64,000 nt of DNA from Tetrapyrgos nigripes (Eukaryota; Basidiomycota; Agaricomycetes; Agaricales; Campanellaceae), in assembly GCA_013368315.1 (NCBI GenBank), contig JAACJM010000063.1:248001-312000 (forward strand), written 5' to 3'. Positions 1-10,453 of the stretch are shown in pieces. The translations under genes were made by a program, and so were the position numbers. Position 1 is the stretch's first letter. Each line of letters starts with the position of its first letter. The notes beneath the pieces were generated by a model. It was given only the letters and a program-made list of their open reading frames with translations, was not told the DNA's origin and did not search any database.

Positions 1-1596
1 GAGGAAATATTCCGACCTGAAGATCTACTTGAAAATATTGAAACAGAGCTACACAATGTGGTGAATTCTAGCTTGGTAGTCATTATTCAAGCTAGTACTG
101 AAGGGTACAGATGGAACAAGCAGAATTTTTTGACAGTTCAACTAGCTCATCCTTCGGTAAAAGATTATCTGCTATCAGAAGCAGCTATGCAAAGTGTTTC
201 AGGATATTTTCAAATGAATAGTGCTCTAGCCCATGAAGCTATTTGTCAGATGTGTATTGTTTATCTTCTATGCTGTGGACAAGAAGCAATTGATGTGGAG
301 AAATTTGCCTTAGCACATTATGCTTCCAAGTACTGGTTCTTGCATTCTAATCAAAATGAAGAAGGATGTTCAGCCATATTCGACCTCAGTTGCAAGCTCT
401 TAAGCATTACACAGCCTGCATATTATAACTGGTTGAATGTGTATACACCTGATACATGGGATAATAAACCAAGATACATAGCACAACCTCTTTATTATGC
501 TAGTTACATAGGACTGAAAAGTGTTGTTGTGTATACACTCGAAAAAGGAGCTGATGTCAATGCACAGGGTGGGTTTTATGGAGATGCACTACAGGCTGGA
601 AGCTCTGAGGGGCATCTAGAGGTTGTGAGAGCACTCCTTGAAAAAGGAGCTGATGTCAATGCACAGGGTGGATATTATGGAAATGCACTACAGGCTGCAA
701 GCTTTAGTGGGCATCTAGAGGTTGTGAGAGCACTCCTTGAAAAAGGAGCTGATGTCAATGCACAGGGTGGAGCTTTTGGAAATGCACTACAGGCTGCAAG
801 CCGTAATGGTCATCTAGAGGTTGTGAGAGCACTCCTTGAAAAAGGAGCTGATGTCAATGCACAGGGTGGAGTTTTTGGAAATGCACTACAGGCTGCAAGC
901 CGTAATGGTCATCTAGAGGTTGTGAGAGCACTCCTTGAAAAAGGAGCTGATGTCAATGCACAGGGTGGACGTTATGGAAATGCACTACAGGCTGCAAGCT
1001 TAAATGGGCATCTAGAGGTTGTGAGAGCACTCCTTGAAAAAGGAGCTGATGTCAATGCACAGGGTGGAGAATATGGAAATGCACTACAGGCTGCAAGCTG
1101 TATTGGGCATCTAGAGGTTGTGAGAGCACTCCTTGAAAAAGGAGCTGATGTCAATGCACAGGGTGGATATTATGGAAATGCACTACAGGCTGCAAGCCAT
1201 AGTAGACATCTAGAGGTTGTGAGAGCACTCCTTGAAAAAGGAGCTGATGTCAATGCACAGGGTGGATATTATGGAAATGCACTACAGGCTGCAAGTGATA
1301 ATGGGCATCTAGAGGTTGTGAGAGCACTCCTTGAAAAAGGAGCTGATGTCAATGCACAGGGTGGATATTATGGAAATGCACTACAGGCTGCAAGCGGTAA
1401 TGGGCATCTAGAGGTTGTGAGAGCACTCCTTGAAAAAGGAGCTGATGTCAATGCACAGGGTGGATATTATGGAAATGCACTACAGGCTGCAAGCGATAAT
1501 GGGCATCTAGAGGTTGTGAGAGCACTCCTTGAAAAAGGAGCTGATGTCAATGCACAGGGTGGAGAATATGCAAATGATGTGTATGAATCAGATTGA
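1..1596 (+). CDS. NACHT/ankyrin receptor-like protein, 3' part
   Basis: The frame is open from base 1, so the gene begins upstream; the first in-window GTG/ATG codons are internal. The first ~150 residues contain a segment around LAHPSVKDYLLSE, the helical motif that follows the NACHT NTPase in fungal NLR-like proteins. A divergent ankyrin repeat and ten 33-residue repeats follow to the stop at 1594-1596. Such proteins act as intracellular self/non-self or microbe sensors in fungi (family knowledge), with the C-terminal repeats as ligand-recognition surface. The NTPase itself lies outside the window, so NACHT versus NB-ARC cannot be decided. The last repeat ends abruptly after GGEYAND, which may be the natural end or a truncation. 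Confidence 0.85.
   Translation, partial: EEIFRPEDLLENIETELHNVVNSSLVVIIQASTEGYRWNKQNFLTVQLAHPSVKDYLLSEAAMQSVSGYFQMNSALAHEAICQMCIVYLLCCGQEAIDVEKFALAHYASKYWFLHSNQNEEGCSAIFDLSCKLLSITQPAYYNWLNVYTPDTWDNKPRYIAQPLYYASYIGLKSVVVYTLEKGADVNAQGGFYGDALQAGSSEGHLEVVRALLEKGADVNAQGGYYGNALQAASFSGHLEVVRALLEKGADVNAQGGAFGNALQAASRNGHLEVVRALLEKGADVNAQGGVFGNALQAASRNGHLEVVRALLEKGADVNAQGGRYGNALQAASLNGHLEVVRALLEKGADVNAQGGEYGNALQAASCIGHLEVVRALLEKGADVNAQGGYYGNALQAASHSRHLEVVRALLEKGADVNAQGGYYGNALQAASDNGHLEVVRALLEKGADVNAQGGYYGNALQAASGNGHLEVVRALLEKGADVNAQGGYYGNALQAASDNGHLEVVRALLEKGADVNAQGGEYANDVYESD
610..1596 (+). repeat. Ten 99-bp tandem repeats encoding ankyrin units
   Basis: Units begin at 610, 709, 808, 907, 1006, 1105, 1204, 1303, 1402 and 1501 and keep the frame. 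The DNA is almost identical between units. Differences concentrate in two places per unit: the two codons after NAQGG (YY, AF, VF, RY, EY) and the two codons after LQAAS (FS, RN, LN, CI, HS, DN, GN). Confidence 0.95.
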
Positions 1597-2640
1597 AATG
1601 CATTTAGCTTCTATAACCTCTAAATTTCGAAATATGAATGTACAGACTGAAATGTTAACTGTATAAACTTTCACATCTTCTCCAGTTGTTTCTAGTATCT
1701 GCTAGTACCACAAGGATTTAGTACTCACTTTTTCAAAACTACGCAATCTATTTACCAATTTGTGTTCTTGTGTTTTGATTGTTGACGAAATTTGAAAATA
1801 TTTATTTCAAAAATGCAGCAGGACAATGAAAATACCACAGTGTAGGTATGTATATGCACGGCAACTTTAGCATTTAGGCCTATCTTAGGCTAACACTTAC
1901 TGCAATGATGATATATTCCCACAGCTACTGTCTACATGATATAGCATGCAAGATTCTCGAGCGAAAAGCAGTTTTTTTAGCTTATACTGTCAGCAAAGAG
2001 TTTGTACAACTGTCTTTTCCGAAGGGGTATTTGAGTTGTGAAATGAGTTTACCGTGTCTTCAATCATCTACGTGGCCTTTCGAGGCTACGGTAAGGCTTG
2101 ATTTGAGCCTCGTAGTAGCTTAATATTTCCTGGTGCGCAGTAAATAGAAGCTAGTACTTTTTTAAATGCCAGGATTTCTCGCAATTTGGCTTTATAACGG
2201 ACCGATGCCCACAGCAAATCTCATTTACCGGCAAATGAGATCTACTTAGTTGCTTTTATACAGAAAGGTTTGACCAAAACATAGGTTCGGGCACCTTGGA
2301 AAAGCCGTCTCATACCCGTCTCGTATCTTACCTGCGTTGCCCTCAAGACAGTACGGTCATGGACCCATATTGACAGTATCCGTAAACCATCAGATACAAA
2401 GGCGGTTGAGAGCCCTAGACCGTTTAAACTTCAAATCCCAGCTACTTACAAAGATGTGATGTCCAAGCCGAAGGATATGCATAGCACACCAATGGTGGAC
2501 AACGGGATAGGGCAAAGTGTGGGAAATGTTTGCGAAAGTAACAACCGTAAATAGAAGCTTTCTGATTTCAGCGTGCTTTACACCTCGTCTCTGTGTTTAA
2601 CTCTCGGGGAATACAACTACAACCCACACACTAGCGCGTT
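1597..2640. other. No recognisable gene
   Basis: AT-rich spacer between the ankyrin gene and the FCP1-like pseudogene. One 72-codon open frame starts at 1905 but shows no recognisable domain or splice context. Confidence 0.5.
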
Positions 2641-2659
2641 GGGTGCGCAGTCGTCTACA

Positions 2660-5451
2660 CTTTTCGTATAGTCTTCCGGTTCGGCATCTAGTCCGTCCTA
2701 TTCTTCGCGTTATGATCCCCACTTCCATGCGCACTCTCCACCTCCACCTCCACCTCCACATGTTGCACCCCCACGCCCAGCATCCTCCTTGCCCTCGTAC
2801 AAAGCCATCTCCTCCCAACCCTCAACCCGGTTGGAACATCCCTCTGATGCCAGAAAGCTGTTGGTATTGGATGTAAATGGACGTTAGTCTATAGAGCGCC
2901 ACCTAGGAAGAAGGATTTTTATGGGCAGAAACACGATAAACGTGGTGATGGATCTGCGGGGCAGGATGCGAGACGGGTTGGGAAGCAGAGGGGTAAAGTG
3001 AAGGAGGAGCAGGAGAGGATAGAGACACTGCAATGCCCCCGAGAAAGACGTCTTCCTGCCCCACACCTTCACCTGCACCTTTACCTGCACCCGCACCTCC
3101 AGCTGACGGGAACTGGGACCTCTACACCGACCCACTCTACCTCTCCCAATGTCCCCTTCGTCTCACTCATCTGTGCCCTTACATCCCCGCATTCGTCTCA
3201 GACCTATTCCACGAAGACACGTGTAAATGGTTGGACACTATGGCCCCGAGTTCAGCGCAACTGCATAGCGTGAGGTATATGGTTGGGAAGGTGTTTGGTT
3301 CTAGAGGCGGGGTGGGATGAAGGGTGGGGCAAGAGGTGGGGGGGTATTTGGGGAATTACAAGAGAGTCATCCCGCTGGTGAAGCTGGTGATGGAGGGGCT
3401 GACGCTGACGCGAAGGAGAACGAGAAGACGAGGAAGAACAGAAATCAGGTCTAATAGGCGTATGGGCTCGGGATACACTCGATTTGGATCAAGCTGCATA
3501 TGGTGAGTTTTGAGTTTTGTTTTGTTATCCTCGTTTCTGTTTCGGAGCTCGACTCTTTGCGTTTGCATTTTATGCATTTATCTTATTTCTATTGCCTGCT
3601 GAGATCGTTCTGAGACCCCTTTCTTTGCCTTTTGGTTTGGCAGGTCGCTTTTTGGTTTCGTGTTCGGTTTTGGTTTTGGTTTTCTTTCCATTCTTGTTCT
3701 CGTTCTCTTTTCTGGTTTTGTCTTTCTTTCTTCTTTTTTGCCGTTTCGTTTCATCTTTCGTCTCGTCTCGTCTGATGAAAACAATGTCACTGACCACAAT
3801 GTCTTTCATTATTAAATTTACAGACACCAAAACCCAAACTACAAGACCTCGATAAACCTTGGGAGAAGCTTACGCCTTTGATACCGGGAAATGAGTTCCT
3901 TACCGAGATGAAGACGGGAGCGGGAGCAGACGGAGACGCAGGAGGTGCAGCAGCAGACGCAGCAGCAGATACGACGACGAGTCACGACATTACCTGTTGA
4001 CCCGATGTTAACGACAACCTCGCTCCTCCCACTACACCTACGCCCCCCTCTCACTCTTGCTCCCCGTCTTGCTCCCTGTCTTGCTCTTACTCTCACCATC
4101 ACCACCACCGCTCCTTCCTTTTTCCCTGCATCTGCGTCTGAAGGAAAAGGACTCCACCCCACCACATACCATGCCAACGCCCCCACCCCCAACACATACA
4201 CACACTCCCCCCTCACAACCCTCCTCCTAGACCCAATGCCCACCCCACCACATACTACGCCAACGTCAATGCCTTCACCCCCACCCCATACACCCACTCC
4301 CCCCTCACAAACCTCCTCCTAGACGATTACCCCTCAAAGCACGTTTACAACCCTATACCCGTTTTTGCATACCAGAGTACTCTAGGGATGTTTGGGTTAT
4401 GCGGGTCCTTTCTGGTGCTGAGGGGGGTAAAGGGGGGAACGGTGTTAACGGGGATAAAAGTCGTAAAGGTGATGGTGAAGGCGAAAGTGCTGGTGTTGGT
4501 GGGGGGAGTGTTGACGCCGACGCTGTTCCAGGTACCACTATGGCCGTGGTCATGGGTGCCAAATCTGTAGCAGGCTCAGGAGAGAGAACGAGAAGAGGGG
4601 AGAGGAATCCAAGCCACGGATGGACCTACCGAAATCGAATTCCCACTGACGAAAACGCAGTCACCGAAGACGTCGTAGCAAACACCTCCGCCTACACTGA
4701 CTCTATCCTTGTCCCCACCGTCCCCATCGTACCCAACTCCCCTGCTATTGTTACAAAGCTGAAGCGCAAGAGAACGTTGAACGATATGGGGTCTACGGTG
4801 GATATCTTCACTACCGCCTCTACCGCCTCTACATCTACCTCTTTAGTCAAGGGGAATTTTCTTCAAACGTCGACTCCAACACCAACATTGGCCTCATTCT
4901 TCAAAAAACCAAATCTTCTCTATCTGATATGACGATTCCGGCAGATTCTAGATCCTCTGCGTCTGTGAAGACGATTGCGACTGAGATCGTTGGTGACGGG
5001 GACCAGATTGCGAATTCGAATTGGGGTGGTGGGGCTGTTGGTGGGACTATGGATATGGATATTAGTATGGACGGCCATGGTCTTTACGACGGGATGCCGC
5101 CTCCCCCTCCATCCTCCACCGTTATTGTACTTGTTATTGTCACTTGATTGTCACCGTTACTGCTACCGCTTCACGCTACGGCTTCTCAGTCGTTTTCTAA
5201 TGTTGGATCCAACTTTGATGGCATTGTCAATGGAGGTGTCAATGGGGGTGCAAATGCAAACGATAATCCGGGCAAGGATAAAAATAAAAGGATCCCTCGA
5301 TTCTCAAAAGTACGACGAGACCATAGTAGCCGTTGTCGGGGTATTAGACGCTATCAAGTCGGAAAGTAATGTTGCGGCGTGGATGAGGGGAAAGGGGATT
5401 TTACTGTGGTTGGGGAAGATTATGGCTATGGCAAAGAGTGTCAGGAATTAG
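2660..5451 (+). pseudogene. Decayed FCP1/NLI-interacting-factor-like HAD phosphatase
   Basis: Pieces of one protein family occur in order but in shifting frames: HAD motif I as KLLVLDVNG (about 2852-2880) continued in another frame as TLVYRAPP; then FHEDTCKWLDTM and SSAQLHSV with MVGKVFG (3210-3290); GLIGVWARDTLDLDQAAYG (3448-3502); an apparent intron 3503-3823 (GTGAGT..ACAG); KTQTT, then DLDKPWEKL in another frame; HSPLTNLLLDDYPSKHVYNP (about 4280-4350); and YDETIVAVVGVLDAIK with SNVAAW near 5310-5390. This order matches fungal FCP1-like HAD proteins (family knowledge), which dephosphorylate proteins. At least two frameshifts, one inside motif I at 2880/2881 and one just after KTQTT near 3850, indicate a dead gene. 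Low-complexity Pro/Ser/Thr segments fill the gaps. Sequencing error could explain a single break, not all of them. Confidence 0.7.
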
Positions 5452-5694
5452 AGTAAGAATGGGACAGGGATTAGAGAAAGTACCGGTACCAAACTGACCA
5501 ACTCGTTGCCAACTCATCGTCGTTGACTGTCAACAAAGCGTTGAAGTTGAATGAGAACAAAATGAGAATACTAAAGAACGGCCGGAGGAATCAGGGCAAC
5601 CTGCGCATCTCTGGGGTTGCCAAATAGAATTATCCCTTGAGTCTTCCGCTTTATCTCAGGCTTTCACCGTAGTATTATCATCACATCCACAACA

Positions 5695-6439
5695 ATGTCC
5701 TCAACTAACCGAGTCCTCGCAGGTCCACCCGGAGACGCCTGTTTTAACAGAGGTGTCCAGCATACAGGAACTCCTGCTGAGAAGGCAGAGAAGATTGGTG
5801 GGATTCCGATGTATGTGTCTGAGCCTCCTTCCTCAAGCGGAGCTGGTGGAGGAGGAGGGGGAAAGAAAGTGATTCTATACCTCGCAGACGTATACGGACT
5901 GTTTTATTTGAATAATCAGTTGGTTCAGGATTATTTCGCAGAGGGTGGTGAGTATTTATTCAAGGACTTTTTGGTTTTGACTTTTGCCCCAACGGCTGTT
6001 GTATATATTTCAAGTTCTTAAGCTTGTTTGCTCTATGATACATATACTTAATGCGGCACTCTGGACCTCGTAGGTTTCCACGTCCTGGGAATTGACTACT
6101 TTGACGAAGACCCCGTCCATAAGCATACCGAAGCGGATTTCGATCGATCGGCTTGGATAGCAAATGCGAAGAAGAGAGCAGGGGAGTGGGTTCCGAAGTG
6201 GTTTAAAGCTGTGAAGGAGATTTATGGTATGTGCGCATGCATGGTTCTGCTGTTTGCAGTGAGAGGAGATCCGGAGGTAGGGGATGAACGTGAGTGTTTA
6301 AATTTGGACATGCGTACGCTCTACGACATACTCCTCATTCTGACCATACGCATTTCCAGGTTGGGCGAAAGAAGAATCAGCACGAGGTATTCTTGTTTGG
6401 TTCAATCGGTTTACGGAGGAGGTGGCGAAGGCAACGTGA
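5695..6439 (+). CDS. Dienelactone hydrolase family protein lacking the catalytic core
   Basis: Three exons fit: 5695-5947, 6074-6289 and 6360-6439, with introns of 126 and 70 bases (GTGAGT..TAG and GTGAGT..CAG), giving 182 residues. The N-terminal half is clear: GDACFNRGVQHTGTP, KKVILYLADVYGLFYLNNQL and FHVLGIDYFDEDPVHKH are typical of fungal dienelactone hydrolases, cytosolic alpha/beta hydrolases that open lactone rings. After VKEIYG the sequence jumps to VRGDPEVGDER and WAKEESARGILVWFNRF, which normally close the protein. The ~70-80 residues between, with the nucleophile-cysteine elbow (GYCFGG-like), the acidic residue and the SHGF histidine, are absent, yet the frame and introns survive. 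The product would be inactive; it is a pseudogene in function. Confidence 0.7.
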
Positions 6440-6950
6440 GCATTTCGTTGAGACAGGATATGAGAAGTAGTAACTGCATGTACGATAGTATTATTGGTAG
6501 GACCGCTGCTTCCGTGGTAATGGCGAAGAGTAGATTGTAAAGTTGTGTAAATGTAAAGAAAAGAAGTCTGGCAAATCCTGCTTTGTACATTTTATGCGTG
6601 TAATGTTAGTGCTCGAGATGCAGTGATGAGTAGTTTCGGAGTTGTTTCAACTTTAAGGACTCCAAGACTCGTTCGGAGACGCATATACCCAGGACACTAG
6701 GAGCATATAAGCGCATATATGCACTCCATTCTTCTTATATCACCATGAAACTCGACAAAACTACTTCCTCCGGTATCTTCATTCTGTAGAACTCATGTAG
6801 ACTACAGCCCTGCTCCAAGAAGACCGAGAAAAGTCACTCTATCGAGAAATAGGGGTCAACGAAGCCATATATAGGGTCATTCCCACGACCCTGATTAATT
6901 AAAAGAAAATCGAAGAACCGTTGCCGCATCCAAACCCCGACATCTGAAGG
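6440..6950. other. Intergenic
   Basis: No coding signal or repeat recognised between the hydrolase stop and the TATA-containing promoter at 6953. Confidence 0.5.
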
Positions 6951-6952
6951 GA

Positions 6953-6959
6953 TATAAAA
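6953..6959 (+). promoter_or_regulatory. TATA box
   Basis: TATAAAA is followed by a CT-rich stretch with CTTCACCACCATCCC and, 160 bases on, an ATG with an intron directly after it. Copies of ACGCGT (the MluI cell-cycle box sequence) lie at 7082-7087, 7210-7215 and 7230-7235. Confidence 0.45.
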
Positions 6960-7114
6960 TGGAGGGTAATTGGAAAGACCTCTTCATTCTTCACCACCAT
7001 CCCTCATCACCCTTCCTTCTGGGTTTTTTGCCTTGTCCTCTCATCCTCTCGACCACCAAGTTCTTGGCTTACACCGTTGTGACGCGTCTCTATACATCCT
7101 ACCGCCGCGTCACG

Positions 7115-7458
7115 ATGCCCAAAGTTCTCTCTAGTAAGCAAGCATCTCTTCCTCTTCCTCTTCCTTCCTGCCTGTCTATTTCTTCTCCTCGTCCTCTGTG
7201 ACATTCTTGACGCGTCCTGACCAATTGTTGACGCGTCTTCTTTATCCAGCTTCCACCTCTTCCAAGTCCTCTAGCAAGGCTACTAATAGGGCTCCTAGCG
7301 GATCGGATGATCCACCGGTCATCCAACGATGGGGCCTCGGATGCGGATGGCGGATGGGCTTAGGTGTTTGCCTCATCCAACGGATCCCATCCGCCCATCC
7401 GACGATGGTCGTCGGATGGTGGCTGGTGCTCGGGGTTTGCCATAGAGCTATACAGTAG
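7115..7458 (+). CDS. Short hypothetical protein, two exons
   Basis: The ATG at 7115 opens a 19-base exon (7115-7133) ending at GTAAGC; the acceptor TATCCAG at 7243-7249 joins a Ser/Thr/Lys-rich exon that stays open to 7458. The start reads MPKVLSTSTSSKSSSKA. A TATA box and pyrimidine-rich leader precede it. The second half contains GGATG/CATCC inverted repeats and looks non-coding, so this is probably the 5' end of a gene or transposon whose body has been lost. No family recognised. Confidence 0.25.
7344..7401. repeat. Inverted repeat of GGATGG/CCATCC units
   Basis: GGATGGCGGATGGG at 7345-7358 faces CCCATCCGCCCATCC at 7387-7401; other copies of GGATG and CATCC lie on both sides between 7300 and 7425. 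Confidence 0.5.
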
Positions 7459-7529
7459 TACCTAATACATGACGTGTGCTATCAAAAAAATAAAGGAAGG
7501 TCCCAGAGAAACATCTCATAGAAACTGGG

Positions 7530-7567
7530 GTAAGGGGCCACTGCTTCGCATGGCAAGTTATGAGGCC
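7530..7567 (+). repeat. Dispersed ~45-bp motif, diverged copy
   Basis: Reads GGGGCCACTGCTTCGCATGG then CAAGTTATGAGGCC, an eroded copy of the motif also found at 9876, 30331, 35794 and 51213 (a partial copy is at 27456). Confidence 0.5.
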
Positions 7568-7923
7568 CCAGCAGCAAGAATCACTTTCATATAATATGTT
7601 ATATCTTCCATGTAGAGCCTAGGTAAGAGAAAACACATAGTATTGAGTACACCTGTACGTCGGCTCTTCTACTGGGCACTGATGATAAGTCAGGAGGAGT
7701 CTGAGGAATGGATGTGACGATTGCAGACCGAGAGAGGTACTTGACGCAGTGATGATGTATCGACGTCAAACGGTCTTTGGACCCAGTCCAGACCGAGTCT
7801 AGACATTTCGGTTGTCAGGAAGGATAGAGACCGGCCCTAAGGGCCTTGCGTTACTCCGAGGATGCCGTGAATGACGTCATTGGTCTCGACGATTCCAGAT
7901 GAGTGCTTGACGAGCGCCAACGA

Positions 7924-7993
7924 ACAGGGGTGGGAATTTGAACCCGTGGAAAAGATCTGGGAGGTCGCTACGACATAAATTAACTCAGCCTAA
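7924..7993 (-). repeat. SINE-like tRNA-related fragment
   Basis: The minus strand carries ACGGGTTCAAATTCCC, close to a tRNA T-arm/B box (GGTTCRANNCC), preceded by GGCTGAGTTAATTTATG, which could be a decayed A box. A second, diverged copy lies at 28731-28800. tRNA origin is inference; no intact tRNA fold is claimed. Confidence 0.4.
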
Positions 7994-8036
7994 AGGCCTC
8001 GTAATCTGTTGCTCGTCATGTTGGAAAAATCATTTC

Positions 8037-8178
8037 GGCCGTTATAAGCGAACATTCATATTATCGGCCTTGTAAGCCATTGTAATAGCTTGTAATAGCT
8101 TGCAACAGCCACAATATCCTCCTTCGGGAAATCTTTGGCAGGAGGCCGCAAGGTGTCGCAATGGCCTTATAACGGCCA
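8037..8178. repeat. Inverted repeat with ~12-bp arms
   Basis: GGCCGTTATAAG near 8038 is the reverse complement of CTTATAACGGCC near 8166. The space between holds TGTAATAGCT twice in tandem (8080-8100). It may be an old MITE; no target duplication is visible. Confidence 0.45.
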
Positions 8179-8417
8179 TACAAGCGCTTATACGGAGGAA
8201 GAAATTTAATAAGGGACCGCCAAAGGTTTTGATTTCGAAGCATGAAGATGCCGATTTGTATCTCAAAAATATGGAGTGGACAGGTACTCCCTTTCAGAGT
8301 AAGGAAAAGACCCCTTAAAGCAACATAGACAGAGAAATAGCCACTTACACGAAAATCAGCATCATCAGTGAAAATGACGCTATGTTCTAATGGCGTTCCA
8401 GAGGTTCCATCTACAGG

Positions 8418-8572
8418 AACTGTTCTGGTATGATGTAATGTTGTTGGAACTTGGTTGCATCATCGTTGGAACAACAAAAACAGTTCTGGCACATAGAACA
8501 ATGTTGGGACCACTCAGAACTGTTCTTGACTATGCAACATAGTTAGAACTAAGTAGAACTGTTCTCACAGAT
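8418..8572. repeat. Cluster of GAACTGTTCT motifs
   Basis: Near-palindromic GAACTGTTCT or partial copies occur near 8418, 8490, 8516 and 8559, mixed with GTTGGAAC and AGAACAA. It looks like a degenerate short-period repeat. No gene is visible from 8300 to 10080. Confidence 0.4.
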
Positions 8573-9145
8573 GTAATTAGAGTAGAATAAAGCTAGACCA
8601 TGGTACCATCCAAGCTGCATCAAAGCAGGGAGTTGAGGCTAAACAATGCACTTATCAATTACTAGTAGAGAAAGGTGTGACTGCTTCACAGGCAAGTACA
8701 AGTTAATTGTGTTGAACGAATATCAATAACAGAATTCTCATTCCTGTCTCAATTCACTATCAATTCCTATGTATGCGGTGGTAACTACTGCAGTGTCCCA
8801 TAAGCAAAATAGGTACATTGTAAGCAACGAGTGTGTAGCGAATAGTGTCAGTGAACCACGAATCATGAAAAAATGACACCATGAAACCCATCGGTACCCA
8901 TTGACAAAGGCATAGTATAGACTAGCACCACGTTGGAATTGTCCTTTGTCTTGTTGACTTGTGCGGCAGTGAAAATAGATGCCAGTACTTGTGAAATCCA
9001 GAGACTTTAGTATTCGTGCATTACTTTGTGAAAAAGACGCATATATGCACACTATGTGACATGTTGGAGAAGACCAGGGGTACATGTGTGAGGAGAGAAA
9101 CCAAGTAAATGGGCGTCATTGAAAGATATACGAGAGATATATAGA

Positions 9146-9185
9146 TATATGAGCATATGAATGATATATGAGCATATGAATGATA
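9146..9185. repeat. Short tandem repeat (2 units)
   Basis: The unit ATATGAGCATATGAATGAT is repeated twice in tandem. Confidence 0.6.
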
Positions 9186-9875
9186 TCTCGCTCAAAGGAC
9201 GAGCGATACGCCATTTGCCTTGGTAGATGACGAGACAGTACTGCTGTATGGTATGGCTTGAGAGATAATCCAGGCAGATGTATTGAATGTTGAGATGGGA
9301 GAAGGTGCCTCAGTAAATGTGGCAGACAGCAGACCAGGTGAACGAGACAGAGAAGACTTGGAGAAGGAAAAAAAATGAAAGACAACGCAGATGAATAGGA
9401 AAAGGACCCAAGGAATAGGAAAGAACTCTTAAGGAGAACATAAGATGGAAACCCACCAATGGACTCCTATACAAATCTAACCCTACCCATCCATCCCCGG
9501 TGTTCTCAGTCAAATAGCTAAATCTACTCTCCCAGCTTGAGGCGGAACATGCTCAGATCTGTCACCGTGGAGTTGTCAAATTTCTGGCCCACTGGGTATA
9601 CATAGTGAAAGGTGGCCTAGTCCTTCCTAGGGGAGAGACAATGTATCAAAATGCCATGGTGGTTGGGAGAGAAGTTGAACATTTACCAAGTTACTTACTG
9701 ATGATGTAGAGCAACATGACGTATTTTCAAACTCTGCTAAAACAGTACCCAAAACTGGGCGACACGTCAGTTTCCTTCTTCAGCTTGTATTCTAGCAGCG
9801 CATTTCATGCGCCAGTCCCTGACTCTGTTTGAAGCAGCTTCTTGTTTCCCTTTTGTTTTCTCTCTTGTCTACATA

Positions 9876-9919
9876 TGAAAGGGATATGGGCCAACGCTGC
9901 GCATGGCAAGTACCAGGCC
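9876..9919 (+). repeat. Dispersed ~45-bp motif
   Basis: ATGAAAGGGATATGGGCCAA is followed by CGCTGCGCATGGCAAGTACC and AGGCC. It lies 165 bases before Tc1 copy A. Confidence 0.65.
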
Positions 9920-10083
9920 AAGGGGCTTACTCTAGATTGTATTATGAATAGCCATTAATAATACCAAGCCCTCCAAAAGTTCATCGAAGACGGTATCACT
10001 CAAACCAAAACAGACTGGAGTCTAATGCAACAAGCAGATGGATCTGTTAGATTGCAATGCTACACCACTCATTTGCATACTTA

Positions 10084-10293
10084 CAGTGGGCAAAAAAATT
10101 GTCCGCATGTTTCACACTTTTGCAAAGATTGTCAATTATAGAGCTACTGAATAGAGATGAGACAAAATAGTCAGTGATGGCCTGAAAGCCCTTGATAAGT
10201 GCCATGATAATCTTCTTGTTTTGTGTTATTTGGTCAAATACCCATGGAGATATACCCAATTTAAAATGGTAAGTCATTTGGACAATTTTTTGA
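10084..10293. repeat. Left TIR of Tc1 copy A
   Basis: About 210 bp, near-perfect reverse complement of 11501-11710. Open frames on either strand here are by-products of the repeat. Confidence 0.9.
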
Positions 10294-10412
10294 GTTGCTA
10301 CTTTATCAATACTATTGGCACAATGTGATGCCTCATAGATGACATCATAAGTGGAGCTGTACAGTGATGCAATGTATACATCATAATGATGTCATAGCTG
10401 TCAGCTAGACCA

Positions 10413-10420
10413 TATATAAG
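10413..10420 (+). promoter_or_regulatory. TATA box of Tc1 transposase
   Basis: TATATAAG lies 34 bases before the transposase ATG at 10454; the same sequence precedes the gene in copy B (43432-43439). Confidence 0.6.
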
Positions 10421-10453
10421 GACATCCAGATCATCTATTGCCCCCATAAAATC

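Noticed and set aside
972..1154. Minus-strand open frame in the ankyrin repeats
   Set aside because: Antisense shadow of the 99-bp repeats; it repeats with the same period and has no start context.
610..1596. Regular repeats as a CRISPR array
   Set aside because: Units are contiguous coding ankyrin repeats without spacers, in a eukaryote.
3570..3830. Lys/Arg/Glu-rich minus-strand frames
   Set aside because: They are antisense to the pyrimidine-rich intron of the FCP1-like pseudogene.
8418..8572. AGAAC..TGTTCT as steroid-receptor response elements
   Set aside because: Fungi lack these receptors; the motif repeats as part of a degenerate local repeat.
10047..10277. Open frames in the Tc1 ends (also 11517-11906 and 43051-43314)
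   Set aside because: All come from the 210-bp TIRs, have no separate start signal, and two run into unrelated flanking sequence.
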